Positions 8,050-17,063 of a stretch of 21,198 nt of DNA are shown piece after piece; within the stretch, counting starts at the first letter, position 1, and each line of letters opens with the position of its first letter. This stretch comes from CAZGVW01 sp964529265 (GTDB lineage: Bacteria; Planctomycetota; Phycisphaerae; Phycisphaerales; UBA1924). A program made the position numbers and the translations under genes. The notes under the pieces are model-generated. The model was not told where the DNA came from. It worked only from the letters and a program-made list of their open reading frames with translations, and searched no databases. Location of the stretch: the NCBI GenBank assembly GCA_964529265.1, contig CAZGVW010000096.1, forward strand, positions 1 through 21,198, read 5' to 3'.

Positions 8050-8952
8050 GTGCCCGGTTCGAAGCGCCGCGTCCGAGTCGCCCTGCGGCGATTCTGGTCC
8101 GACAACCTCACGCCGCAAGCCCTGTTCGCCGGATTGCCGTTCCTGTTCGATCACTTCGACTTCGTGATCGATCCGGATCCGGACTTCGTCATCTTCAGCT
8201 CGTACCCCGGAGCGCTGCCGGCCGGGCGCGCCGTACGGATCTTCTACACCGGCGAGAACGTCCGCCCGGATATGTCGGCCTGCGACTGGGCGTTCTCGTT
8301 CGACTACGACGAGGAGCTGCGGCATCCGCGTCATCTGCGTCTGCCGAACTACAGGCGGCTGGGCGCCGGCACCGACCTGATCAAGTCACCCGGCCGCGCC
8401 GAGTCGATCCTGTCGGACAAGACGCAGTTCTGCAATTTCGTGTACCACGCCGAGGCGCCGGTGCGTCTGGAGTTCTTCGACAAGCTGTCGCGCTACGCCC
8501 GCGTCGACGCGCCGGGGCGGTCGCGCCAGAACCTGCCGCCGATCGGCGGGCATCCGGATTCGACGTCGTCGCGGTACGCGCCCGGCTATCACCGCCAGAA
8601 GATCGAGTTCCAGCGGCGGTACAAGTTCACGATTGCGTTCGAGAACGCGGCGTGGCCCGGCTATACGACCGAGAAGATCTACCACGCGATGCTCGCTGAC
8701 ACGGTGCCCATCTACTGGGGCAATCCGCTGGTGCACCGGGATTTCAACACGCGAAGCTTCCTGAACGCGGCCGACTTCGCGTCGCTCGACGATCTGGTGG
8801 ACGCCGTGGCCGCGCTCGATCGCGACGAGGATCGCTATCTGGCGCACCTCCGCGAGCCCTGGTATCCCGGCAATCGTCCGACCCGCTACGTGGACGATGC
8901 CGTGATCCTCGACCGGTTTCAGCAGATCTTCGGCGAAGGAGGCAGGGGATGA
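8050..8952 (+). CDS. Glycosyltransferase family 10 (fucosyltransferase-type)
   Basis: The protein has 300 residues. GT10 hallmarks are FYTGENVRPDM in the N-terminal half and the GDP-sugar binding block around 198-209: FEN, a gap, then YTTEKIY with Glu208 and Lys209. VPIYWG follows. The family transfers L-fucose from GDP-fucose in alpha-1,3 or alpha-1,4 linkage. In bacteria it acts on lipopolysaccharide or other surface glycans in the cytoplasm. The C-terminus lacks the heptad repeats and membrane anchor of Helicobacter enzymes. The start is a GTG with a weak AGAG upstream. It heads the rightward glycan genes. The Gmd encoded later in the window makes the GDP-fucose precursor, but the second enzyme (GDP-fucose synthase) is not in this window. 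Confidence 0.9.
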   Translation: MPGSKRRVRVALRRFWSDNLTPQALFAGLPFLFDHFDFVIDPDPDFVIFSSYPGALPAGRAVRIFYTGENVRPDMSACDWAFSFDYDEELRHPRHLRLPNYRRLGAGTDLIKSPGRAESILSDKTQFCNFVYHAEAPVRLEFFDKLSRYARVDAPGRSRQNLPPIGGHPDSTSSRYAPGYHRQKIEFQRRYKFTIAFENAAWPGYTTEKIYHAMLADTVPIYWGNPLVHRDFNTRSFLNAADFASLDDLVDAVAALDRDEDRYLAHLREPWYPGNRPTRYVDDAVILDRFQQIFGEGGRG

Positions 8953-8968
8953 GCGCGGCGGGCCGCCC

Positions 8969-8974
8969 TACAAT
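8969..8974 (+). promoter_or_regulatory. Possible -10 element (TACAAT) immediately before the sulfotransferase
   Basis: TACAAT matches the -10 consensus at five of six positions and ends five bases before the GTG start at 8980. Transcription would then begin at or very near the start codon, giving a leaderless mRNA. No Shine-Dalgarno is visible in the 27 bases between the GT10 stop and this start, which agrees with that reading. No convincing -35 is seen. Confidence 0.35.
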
Positions 8975-8979
8975 ACCGC

Positions 8980-9780
8980 GTGCTCGTCACGGAGCGGTTC
9001 ACGTACATTCATCAGCCGAAGACCGGCGGCACGTTCGTGACGACGCTGCTGACGCGGCTGCACGAAGCGCGCGGCCGGGTCGAGGTCGTCTGGATCGATG
9101 CGGGTCAGCCGTCAGCCGTGCCGGCTGTCCCGCCCCGCGGCGCGCTCAACCTCATGTTCAGCGGACGCAACCAGCACGGCGCCCGTCAGCACATCCCCGC
9201 GGTATTTGCCGATCGGCCGATCCTCGCCACGATTCGCAATCCGTACGATCGCTACGTCTCACAGTACGAGTTCGCCTGGTGGCGGACCGCGCCGACGATG
9301 TTCGGGCCGCTCGAAGAAGTGCGGCGGCGTCATCCGGCGTATCCCGATCTGACGTTTGCCCAGTTCGTGCATCTGACGAATGACGTCTCGGTGCCCTACC
9401 GCGCCGCGTCGCATCCGGACGGCACGCCCGGATTCCACACGCAGCAGTTCGTCGAGTATTTCTTTCCCGATCCCGAGGCCGCCTATCCACGTCTGGCGGA
9501 TCCGGCCTTCAGTCGCGGGGTGGTCGCGCGCGAACTGCGCGGCGTGCGCTTCATCGATCAAACGCGGCTGAACGAGGAGCTGGCCGAGGCGCTGGTCGCG
9601 ATGGGCTACAGCGAGGCGGATGCGCAGATCGTCCGCCGCGCCGATCGCATCTGGCCGCCCGAGGGAGGGCGCGACGCCGGCAGCGCGTGGGCGCCGTACT
9701 ACACGGCTGAGCTGAAGGCGTTCGTCCGCCGCAAGGAGCGCTGGTTGTTCGAGTGGTTCCCGCAGTTCGACCGGGTATGA
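8980..9780 (+). CDS. PAPS-dependent sulfotransferase (carbohydrate-type)
   Basis: The protein has 266 residues. The 5'-phosphosulfate-binding loop is HQPKTGGT (His11 to Thr18), right after the N-terminal strand. The 3'-phosphate-binding motif is ATIRNPYDRYVS, with Arg86 and Ser94 eight residues apart as in the family. These enzymes move sulfate from PAPS to hydroxyl or amino groups, often of sugars, in the cytoplasm in bacteria. It has no signal peptide or membrane span. The acceptor cannot be told from sequence; the neighbours (GT10 before, GT/pyruvyl transferase after) suggest a surface glycan. The GTG at 8980 is the first possible start in frame after the GT10 stop and places the loop at the usual distance from the N-terminus. 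Confidence 0.85.
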   Translation: MLVTERFTYIHQPKTGGTFVTTLLTRLHEARGRVEVVWIDAGQPSAVPAVPPRGALNLMFSGRNQHGARQHIPAVFADRPILATIRNPYDRYVSQYEFAWWRTAPTMFGPLEEVRRRHPAYPDLTFAQFVHLTNDVSVPYRAASHPDGTPGFHTQQFVEYFFPDPEAAYPRLADPAFSRGVVARELRGVRFIDQTRLNEELAEALVAMGYSEADAQIVRRADRIWPPEGGRDAGSAWAPYYTAELKAFVRRKERWLFEWFPQFDRV

Positions 9781-9802
9781 TTCGTCTGCGCCGCTCGCGT
9801 CA

Positions 9803-12800
9803 ATGACCTGCCGCGTCGTCCTGTATTGCCCCGATCGCGCCGTGCCGTACGACGGCCGGACCCCGGATGCCAGCGGCGTCGGCGGCGGCATCACCGCCCG
9901 CCTCTCCCTGCTGGCCGCGCTGGCGGCCCTCGGTCATCACGTCACGGCGTATGTGAACTGCGCCGAGCCGGTGGAGCACGCCGGCGTGCAGTACCTGCCG
10001 CTCGATGGCCTCGCGCGCATCGACACCGATGTCCTGATCGCGATCTCGACCGGCGGCGATCGGTCGTTTGTCCCGCTCGAGCAGGTCGCGATCCAGGCGG
10101 CGCTGCGGATGGTGTGGGTGCAGGGCGTGCCGCAGCCGCGCGGCATCGACGTGGTCGGCCCAGACTACGTCTGCGCGGCGAGCAACTTCCTGCGCGACGT
10201 GTGCGTCACGCGCTGGCACATCGATCCGCAGCGGATGTTCGTCTGCTACAACGGCCTGCACCAGGCGCGCTTTGCCGCGGCTGCCGCCGATCCGCCGCCG
10301 CGCGACCCGTTCGCGCTTGCGTACATCGGGCCGCCCGAAAAAGGGCTCGACGCCAGCGTCGCGATCCTCGAGAAGCTCCGCGCAAAAGACACGCGATTTT
10401 CGCTCGACGTCTTTGGCGGCAGCCGCCTGTGGGGACGGCCTGATGACCCTTTTACGCTGCCCGAGGGCGTGACCTTCCGCGGCATGCTGCCGCAGCCCGA
10501 GCTTGCCCGGGAGCTGTTTCGCTACGAGTACTGCCTGGCGCCGCAGGCGATCGAAGAAGGGTTTGGCATCGCCGTGCAGGAAGCCAAACGCGCCGGGCAG
10601 ATCGTCTTCGCCAGCCGCGTCGGCGCGTTCGCGGAGCTGTTCCGCACGAGCTGGGACGGATTCCTCATCGGCGAGCCGCATCAGTCACCTGAGGCGCACG
10701 ACACGATCGCGGCGCGAATCGACGCGCTGTCGCACGATCCCGCGCGGCGCGCCCGGATCCGCCAACGCGCCCAGGCGGCGGCCTGGGATTGGGACCTCGC
10801 CGCGCGGACGTGGACGGCGTTCTGGGACGACGCGCTCCACCGCGCGCGGGCGCCGCGCACGGCGGCCGGAGACGACATCCTGATCCAGCTGCCCGACGGA
10901 CGGCACTCCGCCCGGACCGGCCAGTACTACCCCGACGTGTACCCCGCGTCGCCAATGCTGGATCGGCTGGGCCGCACGGATCGCGTGCTCATCGGGGGGT
11001 ACTACGGCCACGGCAACCTGGGCGACGAAGCGATCCTGCACGCGATGCTCGAAGCGTTGCGTGACGCCCGGCCGCGCGTCTCAGCGGTGGTGGCGTCGGG
11101 AAACCCCGATGCGACGCGGCGAGACCATGACGTCGACGCGGTGCCCGAACGGGATGTGCCGGCGTTGATCGACGCGGCGCGGTCGGCGGACCTCATCGTC
11201 GCTGGCGGCGGCGGGCTCTTTCAGGACTACTGGGGCGTGCCGTCGGAGACGTTCCTGTCTCGCGGGCATTGGGGGCTGCCCTTCTTCAACGCCTTTCCGG
11301 CACTCGCCGAGATGTTCGCCAAGCCGTTCCAGCTGTACGCCGTCGGTGTGGGTCCGCTGCACACCGAGGAAGGACGCCGGCAGACGCGGCTGGCGTTCGA
11401 GCGCGCGGATGCCGCCAGCGTGCGCGATACGGCCTCGCTCCAGCTCCTGCGGGAGATCGGCGCGTGCACCGGCCGCATCGAACAAGCCGCCGATCCCGCA
11501 TTTCTCATCGACCCGGCGCCCGCGGATGAGGCCGAGACGCTGCTGCAGTCGCTCGGCATTCGGCGGCGGCCGCCGTGTCTGGTTGCCGTCGCGCTTCGCC
11601 AGTGGGACGTCGGCGTGGAGGAACGCGCGTGGCTCGAGGCCGCAGCTGCCGGGCTCGACCGCCTCATCGAGCAGGAACGCGCCATCATCGTCTGCATCCC
11701 CTTCCAGACGGCTGACGTCGACCGGCTGACCGACGACCTGGCGATCGCGGGACGACTCCGCGCGGCGCTCCGCCATCCGGACGCCGCGGTGCTGTGCCGC
11801 GAGCCGCTGGATGTGCAGCAGGTATCCGCGCTCTTCGCAGCTTCCGATCTCGTGCTCGCGATGCGCGCGCACGCCGTCATCCTCGCGGCAGCGGCTGGAA
11901 CCCCCCCGGTGGCGCTCGCCTACGACCCGAAGGTCTCCGCCATCATGGAAGACCTGGGTCTCGACGCCTACGTCCTCGATCTGACCAATCTCACGAGCGC
12001 GGCGTTGTTCGACCGGCTCCATCTGGCGTTTCGCCATCATGACGAACTGCGCGGGCGCGTCGCCGCCGCGGCCGCGCGCATGCGGGGAGCGGCGCGACTC
12101 AGCACCCAGGCCGCGGTCCGCCTGCTGCAGCCGCGGCCGTTCCCGGTTCGACCGGCCTCCCCCGAGTGGCGCGCGGTGCTCCGCGATGCCCTGGTCGATC
12201 AAATCAAACGGGCCGAGACCGCTCAAGCGGATGTGCAGCGGCTGTCGAGCGAGCGTGAGCGGAGCCGCGCGCGCGAGATCGAACGCCTCGCGCACGTCGA
12301 CGATCTCTCGAGGCAGCTCGAGCAGCGGACGTACGAATCGCATGTCGCCGCGATCGAGCTGACTGCCATCCGCCAGAGCCGGGCGTGGCGCAGCATTGCT
12401 GCGTACCGCCGGCTGCGTGCGCGGCTCGGCCGCGCTCCGCGCGGTCTGGCGCGTCGGACGCGGACGGCGGCGCGCACGGCCGCCGCGCGCGTGCGGCGCA
12501 TTCCCGCCGCCGCACGGCAGGCAGGCACGCTGGTCCGCGACAGTCGCCGGCGGCTGCAGGAATGGGCGATCGGCCGCCTGATGAACCCGTACGTGTTCCT
12601 GTTCGACCGGTTCAAGCGCGCGCGCGCCGCCCGCTATGGGGCGGACCTCGCGGGCGTCCGAGTCGCGTGCGAGACCGGCCTCGTCTCGATCGTGCTGCCG
12701 GCCTACAACGGCGGCGAGATGATCGCCGGATCGATTGACAGCGTGCTCGCGCAGACCTACCCGCATTTCGAGCTGATCATCGTGGACGACGGGTCCACCG

Positions 12801-14803
12801 ACGAGACGCCGCGGATTGCCGCCGCGTACGCGCGGCGCGATAGGCGAGTCCGGGTGATCACGCAGGACAACCAGAAGCTGCCCCGCGCGCTGAATCGCGG
12901 CTTCCGCGAGGCCCGCGGCGAGTTCCTCACGTGGACCAGCTGCGACAACCGTCTCAAGCCGGCCTTCTGCGCACAGCTGGTCGCCTGCCTGCAGCGGCAC
13001 CCGTGCTGGGACATGGCGTACGCCAACCTCGATCTGATCGGCGAGAACGGCGAATATCTGCGGGGAACCGGGTATTACGAGGGCTACCAGCGCCCGCGGG
13101 GCAGCGAACACATCTTCATGCCAGCGGCGCCGCTCGAGCTGAACGTGTGGGCCAACAACACCATCGGCGGCGCCTTCATGTACCGGCGGCGCATCGCCGC
13201 GCTCATCGGCGAGTACAGCCCCCACCGGTTCATCGCGGAAGACTACGACTACTGGATGCGCATCAACGCGCTCGGCGTCCTGCGGCACGCCGACTTCGAC
13301 GACCCGCTGTACGAGTACCGGTTTCACTCGCTCTCCCTGACGGCGCGCTGGGAGGAATTCCGGATGCTCGAGAACCGCGATCGGCTGATGGTGTTCGAGG
13401 AGTTTCGTCGCGACTTCTATCTCTCACCCATGCTGTGGATGATCGAACACGATCGCGCATCCTCCGGCGCCGCCGCATCGATCACGGCTCAGGTGCGCCG
13501 GCTGCGGCACCTCGTGTACGACGGCACGTATCCGGCTGGCGCGCTGCCGCGGCTCTGGACGCCGACCGTGCATCTCACCGTCGCACCCGCGGGCGAGGCG
13601 GCCGCGCCGCCGCCAGCGTCCGCGCCGCCGCACGCGCTCAAGGTCTTCGTCGCCTCCGATGCCGCCTTGCCCCCACACGCGGCGGCGGAGTGGGACCTCT
13701 GCTGCGTGCTCGGTGCGCCGAAAGAGCTGCCACGGCTCGCCGGACCGGGCCAGGGCTGGATCGCCGCGGCGGAGGTGTCGGCGCTCGTGCATGCGATCGA
13801 CATTCGCGCGAAGTCGCAGCAACTGGCCGCGATCGAGGAAGAAGCCGAGCGCCCTTGTGAGCCCTCCTGTGCCGCATCGGTCGTCATCTGCACGTATCGC
13901 GTCACCCCTCGCACACAGGCCGCGGTCCGCTCGGTCCTCGAACAGCAGTGCGACCGTCCCTATGAGCTGCTGCTGGTCCACAACGCGGCGGTTGCGCCGG
14001 GCCAGCCGTCGATACCCTTGAACGGACGCGTCCCGCTTCGCGAGATCGTTTGCCCGGTGACGGGGCTCTCGGCCGCACGCAACGCCGCGATTGCCGACGC
14101 GCGCGGCGCGATCGTGTGCTTTCTCGATGACGATGCAGTGGCCGACCCGCTGTGGCTGGCGCGGCTCTGCGACGCCTTCGAGGCACATCCCGATGCCGGT
14201 GTGATCGGCGGCCACATCCATCTGCAGGCGCCCGACGTCCGTCCTGCCGCGCTCCGCCCGGGGTGGGAGCGCTACTGGAGTCACTTCGTCACCGGCCATT
14301 CGGGCTATACGCCCGTGCAGCACTGGTGGGAATTCCCGTGGGGCGCCAACTGGGCGGCGCGGCGGACGGCGCTCCTCGCCGCCGGCGGCTTCCGCACCCG
14401 ATACGGCCGCGTGGGCGACAACTTCTGGGGCGGCGAGGAACTGGTGACCGCCAGCGTGATCCAGAAGCTCGGCTATGCAGTGGCGGTCCTGCCCGAGGCC
14501 AGCGTGACGCACCACGTCGATGCCGGCCGGTTCACCCACGCGCACGCGCGCCGGACGCTCCGGGCCGCGCACCAGGTGTCGTATGCCGCGCAGCGCGATC
14601 TGTTCATCGCGAATCAGACCGGCTTTCGGCGCACGCTGAACGATTTCTTCACGTCGCACTACGACGAGAGCATCCCGATCGAGTACCGGCACTGGCGCAA
14701 CGCGTCGCATCGCAAGCGCGCGCAGGTGCGGCTGCTGCTGGTCCAGCCGCGCGACCTGCTGCGGCGGCTGCGAAAGCCGGCCGTGACGCTCGACCCGTGC
14801 TGA
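9803..14803 (+). CDS. Multi-module glycan enzyme: GT4 + polysaccharide pyruvyl transferase + GT2 + GT2
   Basis: This is one uninterrupted frame of 1666 residues. Residues 1-350 form a GT-B, GT4-like transferase with the EX7E pair Glu252/Glu260 (EEGFGIAVQE). Residues about 392-770 are a polysaccharide pyruvyl transferase of the CsaB/WcaK type, with GGYYGHGNLGDEA near 397, GGGGLFQD near 468, and MRAHA (687-691) before the conserved PV.LAYDPKV. A helical, charged coiled-coil-like stretch (about 799-860) and an Arg-rich linker lead to GT2 number one (about 960-1225) with VDDGST (994-999) and CDN (1047-1049) where DXD is expected. A Pro/Ala-rich linker follows, then GT2 number two (about 1355-1600) with DDD at 1442-1444 and WGGEE. 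No membrane span is clear, so it is probably cytoplasmic or membrane-associated through partners. It would add several sugars and a pyruvate ketal to a lipid-linked glycan. Confidence 0.9.
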   Translation: MTCRVVLYCPDRAVPYDGRTPDASGVGGGITARLSLLAALAALGHHVTAYVNCAEPVEHAGVQYLPLDGLARIDTDVLIAISTGGDRSFVPLEQVAIQAALRMVWVQGVPQPRGIDVVGPDYVCAASNFLRDVCVTRWHIDPQRMFVCYNGLHQARFAAAAADPPPRDPFALAYIGPPEKGLDASVAILEKLRAKDTRFSLDVFGGSRLWGRPDDPFTLPEGVTFRGMLPQPELARELFRYEYCLAPQAIEEGFGIAVQEAKRAGQIVFASRVGAFAELFRTSWDGFLIGEPHQSPEAHDTIAARIDALSHDPARRARIRQRAQAAAWDWDLAARTWTAFWDDALHRARAPRTAAGDDILIQLPDGRHSARTGQYYPDVYPASPMLDRLGRTDRVLIGGYYGHGNLGDEAILHAMLEALRDARPRVSAVVASGNPDATRRDHDVDAVPERDVPALIDAARSADLIVAGGGGLFQDYWGVPSETFLSRGHWGLPFFNAFPALAEMFAKPFQLYAVGVGPLHTEEGRRQTRLAFERADAASVRDTASLQLLREIGACTGRIEQAADPAFLIDPAPADEAETLLQSLGIRRRPPCLVAVALRQWDVGVEERAWLEAAAAGLDRLIEQERAIIVCIPFQTADVDRLTDDLAIAGRLRAALRHPDAAVLCREPLDVQQVSALFAASDLVLAMRAHAVILAAAAGTPPVALAYDPKVSAIMEDLGLDAYVLDLTNLTSAALFDRLHLAFRHHDELRGRVAAAAARMRGAARLSTQAAVRLLQPRPFPVRPASPEWRAVLRDALVDQIKRAETAQADVQRLSSERERSRAREIERLAHVDDLSRQLEQRTYESHVAAIELTAIRQSRAWRSIAAYRRLRARLGRAPRGLARRTRTAARTAAARVRRIPAAARQAGTLVRDSRRRLQEWAIGRLMNPYVFLFDRFKRARAARYGADLAGVRVACETGLVSIVLPAYNGGEMIAGSIDSVLAQTYPHFELIIVDDGSTDETPRIAAAYARRDRRVRVITQDNQKLPRALNRGFREARGEFLTWTSCDNRLKPAFCAQLVACLQRHPCWDMAYANLDLIGENGEYLRGTGYYEGYQRPRGSEHIFMPAAPLELNVWANNTIGGAFMYRRRIAALIGEYSPHRFIAEDYDYWMRINALGVLRHADFDDPLYEYRFHSLSLTARWEEFRMLENRDRLMVFEEFRRDFYLSPMLWMIEHDRASSGAAASITAQVRRLRHLVYDGTYPAGALPRLWTPTVHLTVAPAGEAAAPPPASAPPHALKVFVASDAALPPHAAAEWDLCCVLGAPKELPRLAGPGQGWIAAAEVSALVHAIDIRAKSQQLAAIEEEAERPCEPSCAASVVICTYRVTPRTQAAVRSVLEQQCDRPYELLLVHNAAVAPGQPSIPLNGRVPLREIVCPVTGLSAARNAAIADARGAIVCFLDDDAVADPLWLARLCDAFEAHPDAGVIGGHIHLQAPDVRPAALRPGWERYWSHFVTGHSGYTPVQHWWEFPWGANWAARRTALLAAGGFRTRYGRVGDNFWGGEELVTASVIQKLGYAVAVLPEASVTHHVDAGRFTHAHARRTLRAAHQVSYAAQRDLFIANQTGFRRTLNDFFTSHYDESIPIEYRHWRNASHRKRAQVRLLLVQPRDLLRRLRKPAVTLDPC

Positions 14804-14806
14804 CTC

Positions 14807-15904
14807 ATGCGGCTGTTGTATTTCTCGCCGGTGCCCTGGGACAGCTACGAGCAGCGACCCCACTACTTCGCGCGGCATTTCCTCGCGCTCGGCGGCGCGG
14901 TCGTGTGGATCGATCCGTATCCCGCACGGCTGCCGCGATGGGCCGACCTGACCAGGATGCGACGCCGCGAGCCCGCGCTCGAGCTGCCGCGTCCGCGCGA
15001 CCTCACGGTGCTGCCGGGGCGGGGCTGGCCGATCGATCCGCTGCCGGGCGGGCCGCGGCTCAATGCGCAGCTGTTCTGGCGGCGTCGGCTGGCGCAGCTG
15101 TCGGCGTACACCGGACGCGAGACCGTGCTCGGCATCGGCCGGCCGACGGCGATCGCGCGGGCGGCGCTCGAGCACGTGCCGCGCGCGTGGAGCTTCTACG
15201 ACGCGATGGACGACTTTCCCGAGTTCTATACCGGCGCGTCCCGCCGGGCGACCGCCCGGACCGAGTCCGCAATCGCGCGCACGGTCGACCGCGTCGTCGC
15301 GTCGTCCCGGCATCTCTACGACAAGTTCGCGCCCGTCGCGCACGACTTGCGCCTGGTGCGCAATGCCTATGACATGGATCTGCTGCCCCCCTTCACGGGC
15401 GACCGGCCCGCCCGCGCGGAGCTCGGGTTCATCGGCGCGGTGGCGCAGTGGTTCGACTGGACGCTGCTCGCGCGCGTGGCCGACGCGATTCGCCCGATGC
15501 CCATCACGCTGATGGGCCCGCGCATCGTGACCCCGCCCGCGACGATGCCGGCGAACATTCACTACCGGCCACCGTGTCATCAGCGTGAGGGCGCCGCGTG
15601 GCTGCAGACGATCTCCGCCGGCCTGATCCCGTTCGTGCGATCGCCGCTGACCGCCGGGATCGATCCCATCAAGTACTATCAGTATCGCGGTGCGGGACTA
15701 CCGGTGCTGACGTCGACATTCGGCGAGATGGCCGCGCGCGGCCCCGACGACGGGACGTTCGCCCTCGACGGCGCTGACGGACCGCGCGCCGCGATCGACC
15801 ACGCGCTCGCGTGGCGGCCGACGGCCGCGGCGGTCGAACAGTTCCGCGCCGAGCACACCTGGACGCACCGCTTCGAGAGTGTGCGCCTCTACGAGGCGCC
15901 GTGA
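14807..15904 (+). CDS. GT-B glycosyltransferase (GT1/GT4-like)
   Basis: The protein has 365 residues. It starts three bases after the preceding stop with MRLLYFSPVPWDSYEQRPHY, typical of a family in which an Arg-Pro-His follows the first strand. YDAMDDF (131-137) and a VASSRHLYDKF helix start the inter-domain region. The C-terminal half has GFIGAVAQWFDWTLL and the sugar-nucleotide end PIKYYQYRGAGLPVLTS, a form of the GT-B donor site resembling TuaH and other teichuronic-acid or capsule transferases. Donor and acceptor are unknown. Its stop overlaps the WecB start (GTGA), so the two are translationally coupled and probably belong to one transcript with the large enzyme. Confidence 0.82.
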   Translation: MRLLYFSPVPWDSYEQRPHYFARHFLALGGAVVWIDPYPARLPRWADLTRMRRREPALELPRPRDLTVLPGRGWPIDPLPGGPRLNAQLFWRRRLAQLSAYTGRETVLGIGRPTAIARAALEHVPRAWSFYDAMDDFPEFYTGASRRATARTESAIARTVDRVVASSRHLYDKFAPVAHDLRLVRNAYDMDLLPPFTGDRPARAELGFIGAVAQWFDWTLLARVADAIRPMPITLMGPRIVTPPATMPANIHYRPPCHQREGAAWLQTISAGLIPFVRSPLTAGIDPIKYYQYRGAGLPVLTSTFGEMAARGPDDGTFALDGADGPRAAIDHALAWRPTAAAVEQFRAEHTWTHRFESVRLYEAP

Positions 15905-17034
15905 CCGGGCCGGCGCCGCCCGTCCGCATGCTCTGCGTCTTTGGCACGCGGCCGGAGGCGATCAAACTCGCGCCCGTGGTGCGCGCGCTGCGCCAGTGCG
16001 GCGCGCGCGCCCAGGTGCGGCTCTGCGTCACCGGACAGCACCGCGATCTGCTCGACCCGCTGCTCGAGTACTTCGATCTGCCGCCGGACGTGGACCTCGC
16101 CCTCATGCGCGAGAACCAGACGCTGCCACGCTTGACGGCGGCCCTGTTCGAGCAGCTGGGCGACGTCCTCGCGCGTGAACAGCCGGACTGGGTCCTCGTG
16201 CAGGGCGACACGACGTCGGCGATGGTCGCGGCGATGACCGCGTTCTACCTCCACATCCGCGTCGGGCACGTGGAAGCGGGGCTGCGCACGTGGCGCACCG
16301 ATCAGCCGTTCCCGGAAGAAATCAATCGCGTCATGATCGGGCGCGTCGCCGATCTGCACTTCGCGCCGACGCCGCTCGCGCGCGCCAACCTGATCCGGGA
16401 AGGCGTCGACAGCCGCGCGATTCACGTCACCGGCAACACGTCGATCGACGCGCTGCAGTGGGTGCTGGCGCGGCCCGACCATCCCGCGCTGCCGGTCCCG
16501 CTCGTTCCCGATGCGCGGCTCGTGTTCGTCACGCTTCACCGGCGCGAGAGCTTCGGCCCGACGCTGGAGGGGATGGCGCGCGCGATCCGCGCGAGCGCCG
16601 ATCGCGCGGGGACGCGCGTCCACTTTCTGTGTCCGGTCCACCCGAATCCGAACGTCGCCCAGGGGTTTGGCGCGATCTTCGACGGCGCGCCGAACGTCTC
16701 GTTGACGCCGCCGCTCGATTACCGGACGACGGCGCACGTGCTCGCACGCTGCCACTTCGTCGTGACCGATTCCGGCGGGCTTCAGGAAGAGGCGCCGAGT
16801 CTCGGCAAGCCCGTGCTCGTGCTGCGCGACGTCACCGAACGGCCTGAAGGAGTCGAGGCGGGAACCGCGGCGCTGGTCGGCACCGATCCGGGACGGATCG
16901 AGTCCTCAATCGGAGAACTGCTCGAGGACGAGGGCGCCTATCGCCGGATGGCCACCGCGGTCAGTCCCTATGGCGACGGCCACGCCGCCGAGCGCATCGT
17001 CGACGTCCTGCTCCGCCGCGACCGTCAACGGTAG
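15901..17034 (+). CDS. wecB: UDP-N-acetylglucosamine 2-epimerase (non-hydrolysing)
   Basis: The 377-residue protein matches the usual length of WecB (about 376). It interconverts UDP-GlcNAc and UDP-ManNAc in the cytoplasm. Motifs in order are FGTRPEAIKLAP (14-25), GDTTSA with Asp103, HVEAGLRT with Glu125, PFPEEINR with Glu139/Glu140, TLHRRES with His213, HPNPNV (248-252), and TDSGGLQEEAPSLGKPVL with the following ERPEGVEAGT. The catalytic acidic residues and histidine of the E. coli enzyme are all accounted for. I chose GTG 15901 because it gives a four-base overlap with the previous stop. ATG 15928 is a possible later start, only two residues before the first beta strand. UDP-ManNAc may feed ManNAc or ManNAcA into the polysaccharide; no dehydrogenase (wecC) is visible. 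Confidence 0.95.
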   Translation: MTGPAPPVRMLCVFGTRPEAIKLAPVVRALRQCGARAQVRLCVTGQHRDLLDPLLEYFDLPPDVDLALMRENQTLPRLTAALFEQLGDVLAREQPDWVLVQGDTTSAMVAAMTAFYLHIRVGHVEAGLRTWRTDQPFPEEINRVMIGRVADLHFAPTPLARANLIREGVDSRAIHVTGNTSIDALQWVLARPDHPALPVPLVPDARLVFVTLHRRESFGPTLEGMARAIRASADRAGTRVHFLCPVHPNPNVAQGFGAIFDGAPNVSLTPPLDYRTTAHVLARCHFVVTDSGGLQEEAPSLGKPVLVLRDVTERPEGVEAGTAALVGTDPGRIESSIGELLEDEGAYRRMATAVSPYGDGHAAERIVDVLLRRDRQR

Positions 17035-17038
17035 GCCC

Positions 17039-17054
17039 CCGGGTTACAGCCCGG
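17039..17054. terminator. Weak hairpin between convergent genes
   Basis: CCGGG (17039-17043) pairs with CCCGG (17050-17054) over a six-base loop in the 29 bases between the convergent wecB and GT2 stops. The stem is short and has no T-run, so it is a weak candidate for a two-way terminator. Confidence 0.25.
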
Positions 17055-17063
17055 TGATCCCGG

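Noticed and set aside
11081..13327. Antisense open frame of 748 codons within the large multi-module gene
   Set aside because: It is a GC-rich shadow. The plus-strand frame carries unmistakable GT and pyruvyl transferase motifs, while the antisense product is Arg/Ala/Gly/His-rich with no motif.
13424..15580. Antisense open frame of 718 codons across the end of the large gene and the next GT gene
   Set aside because: It spans two well-supported genes on the other strand, has low-complexity Arg/Pro-rich composition and no domain.
15811..15900. Upstream in-frame extension of wecB
   Set aside because: It lies inside the preceding glycosyltransferase gene. The GTG at 15901 gives a standard four-base overlap and the correct protein length.
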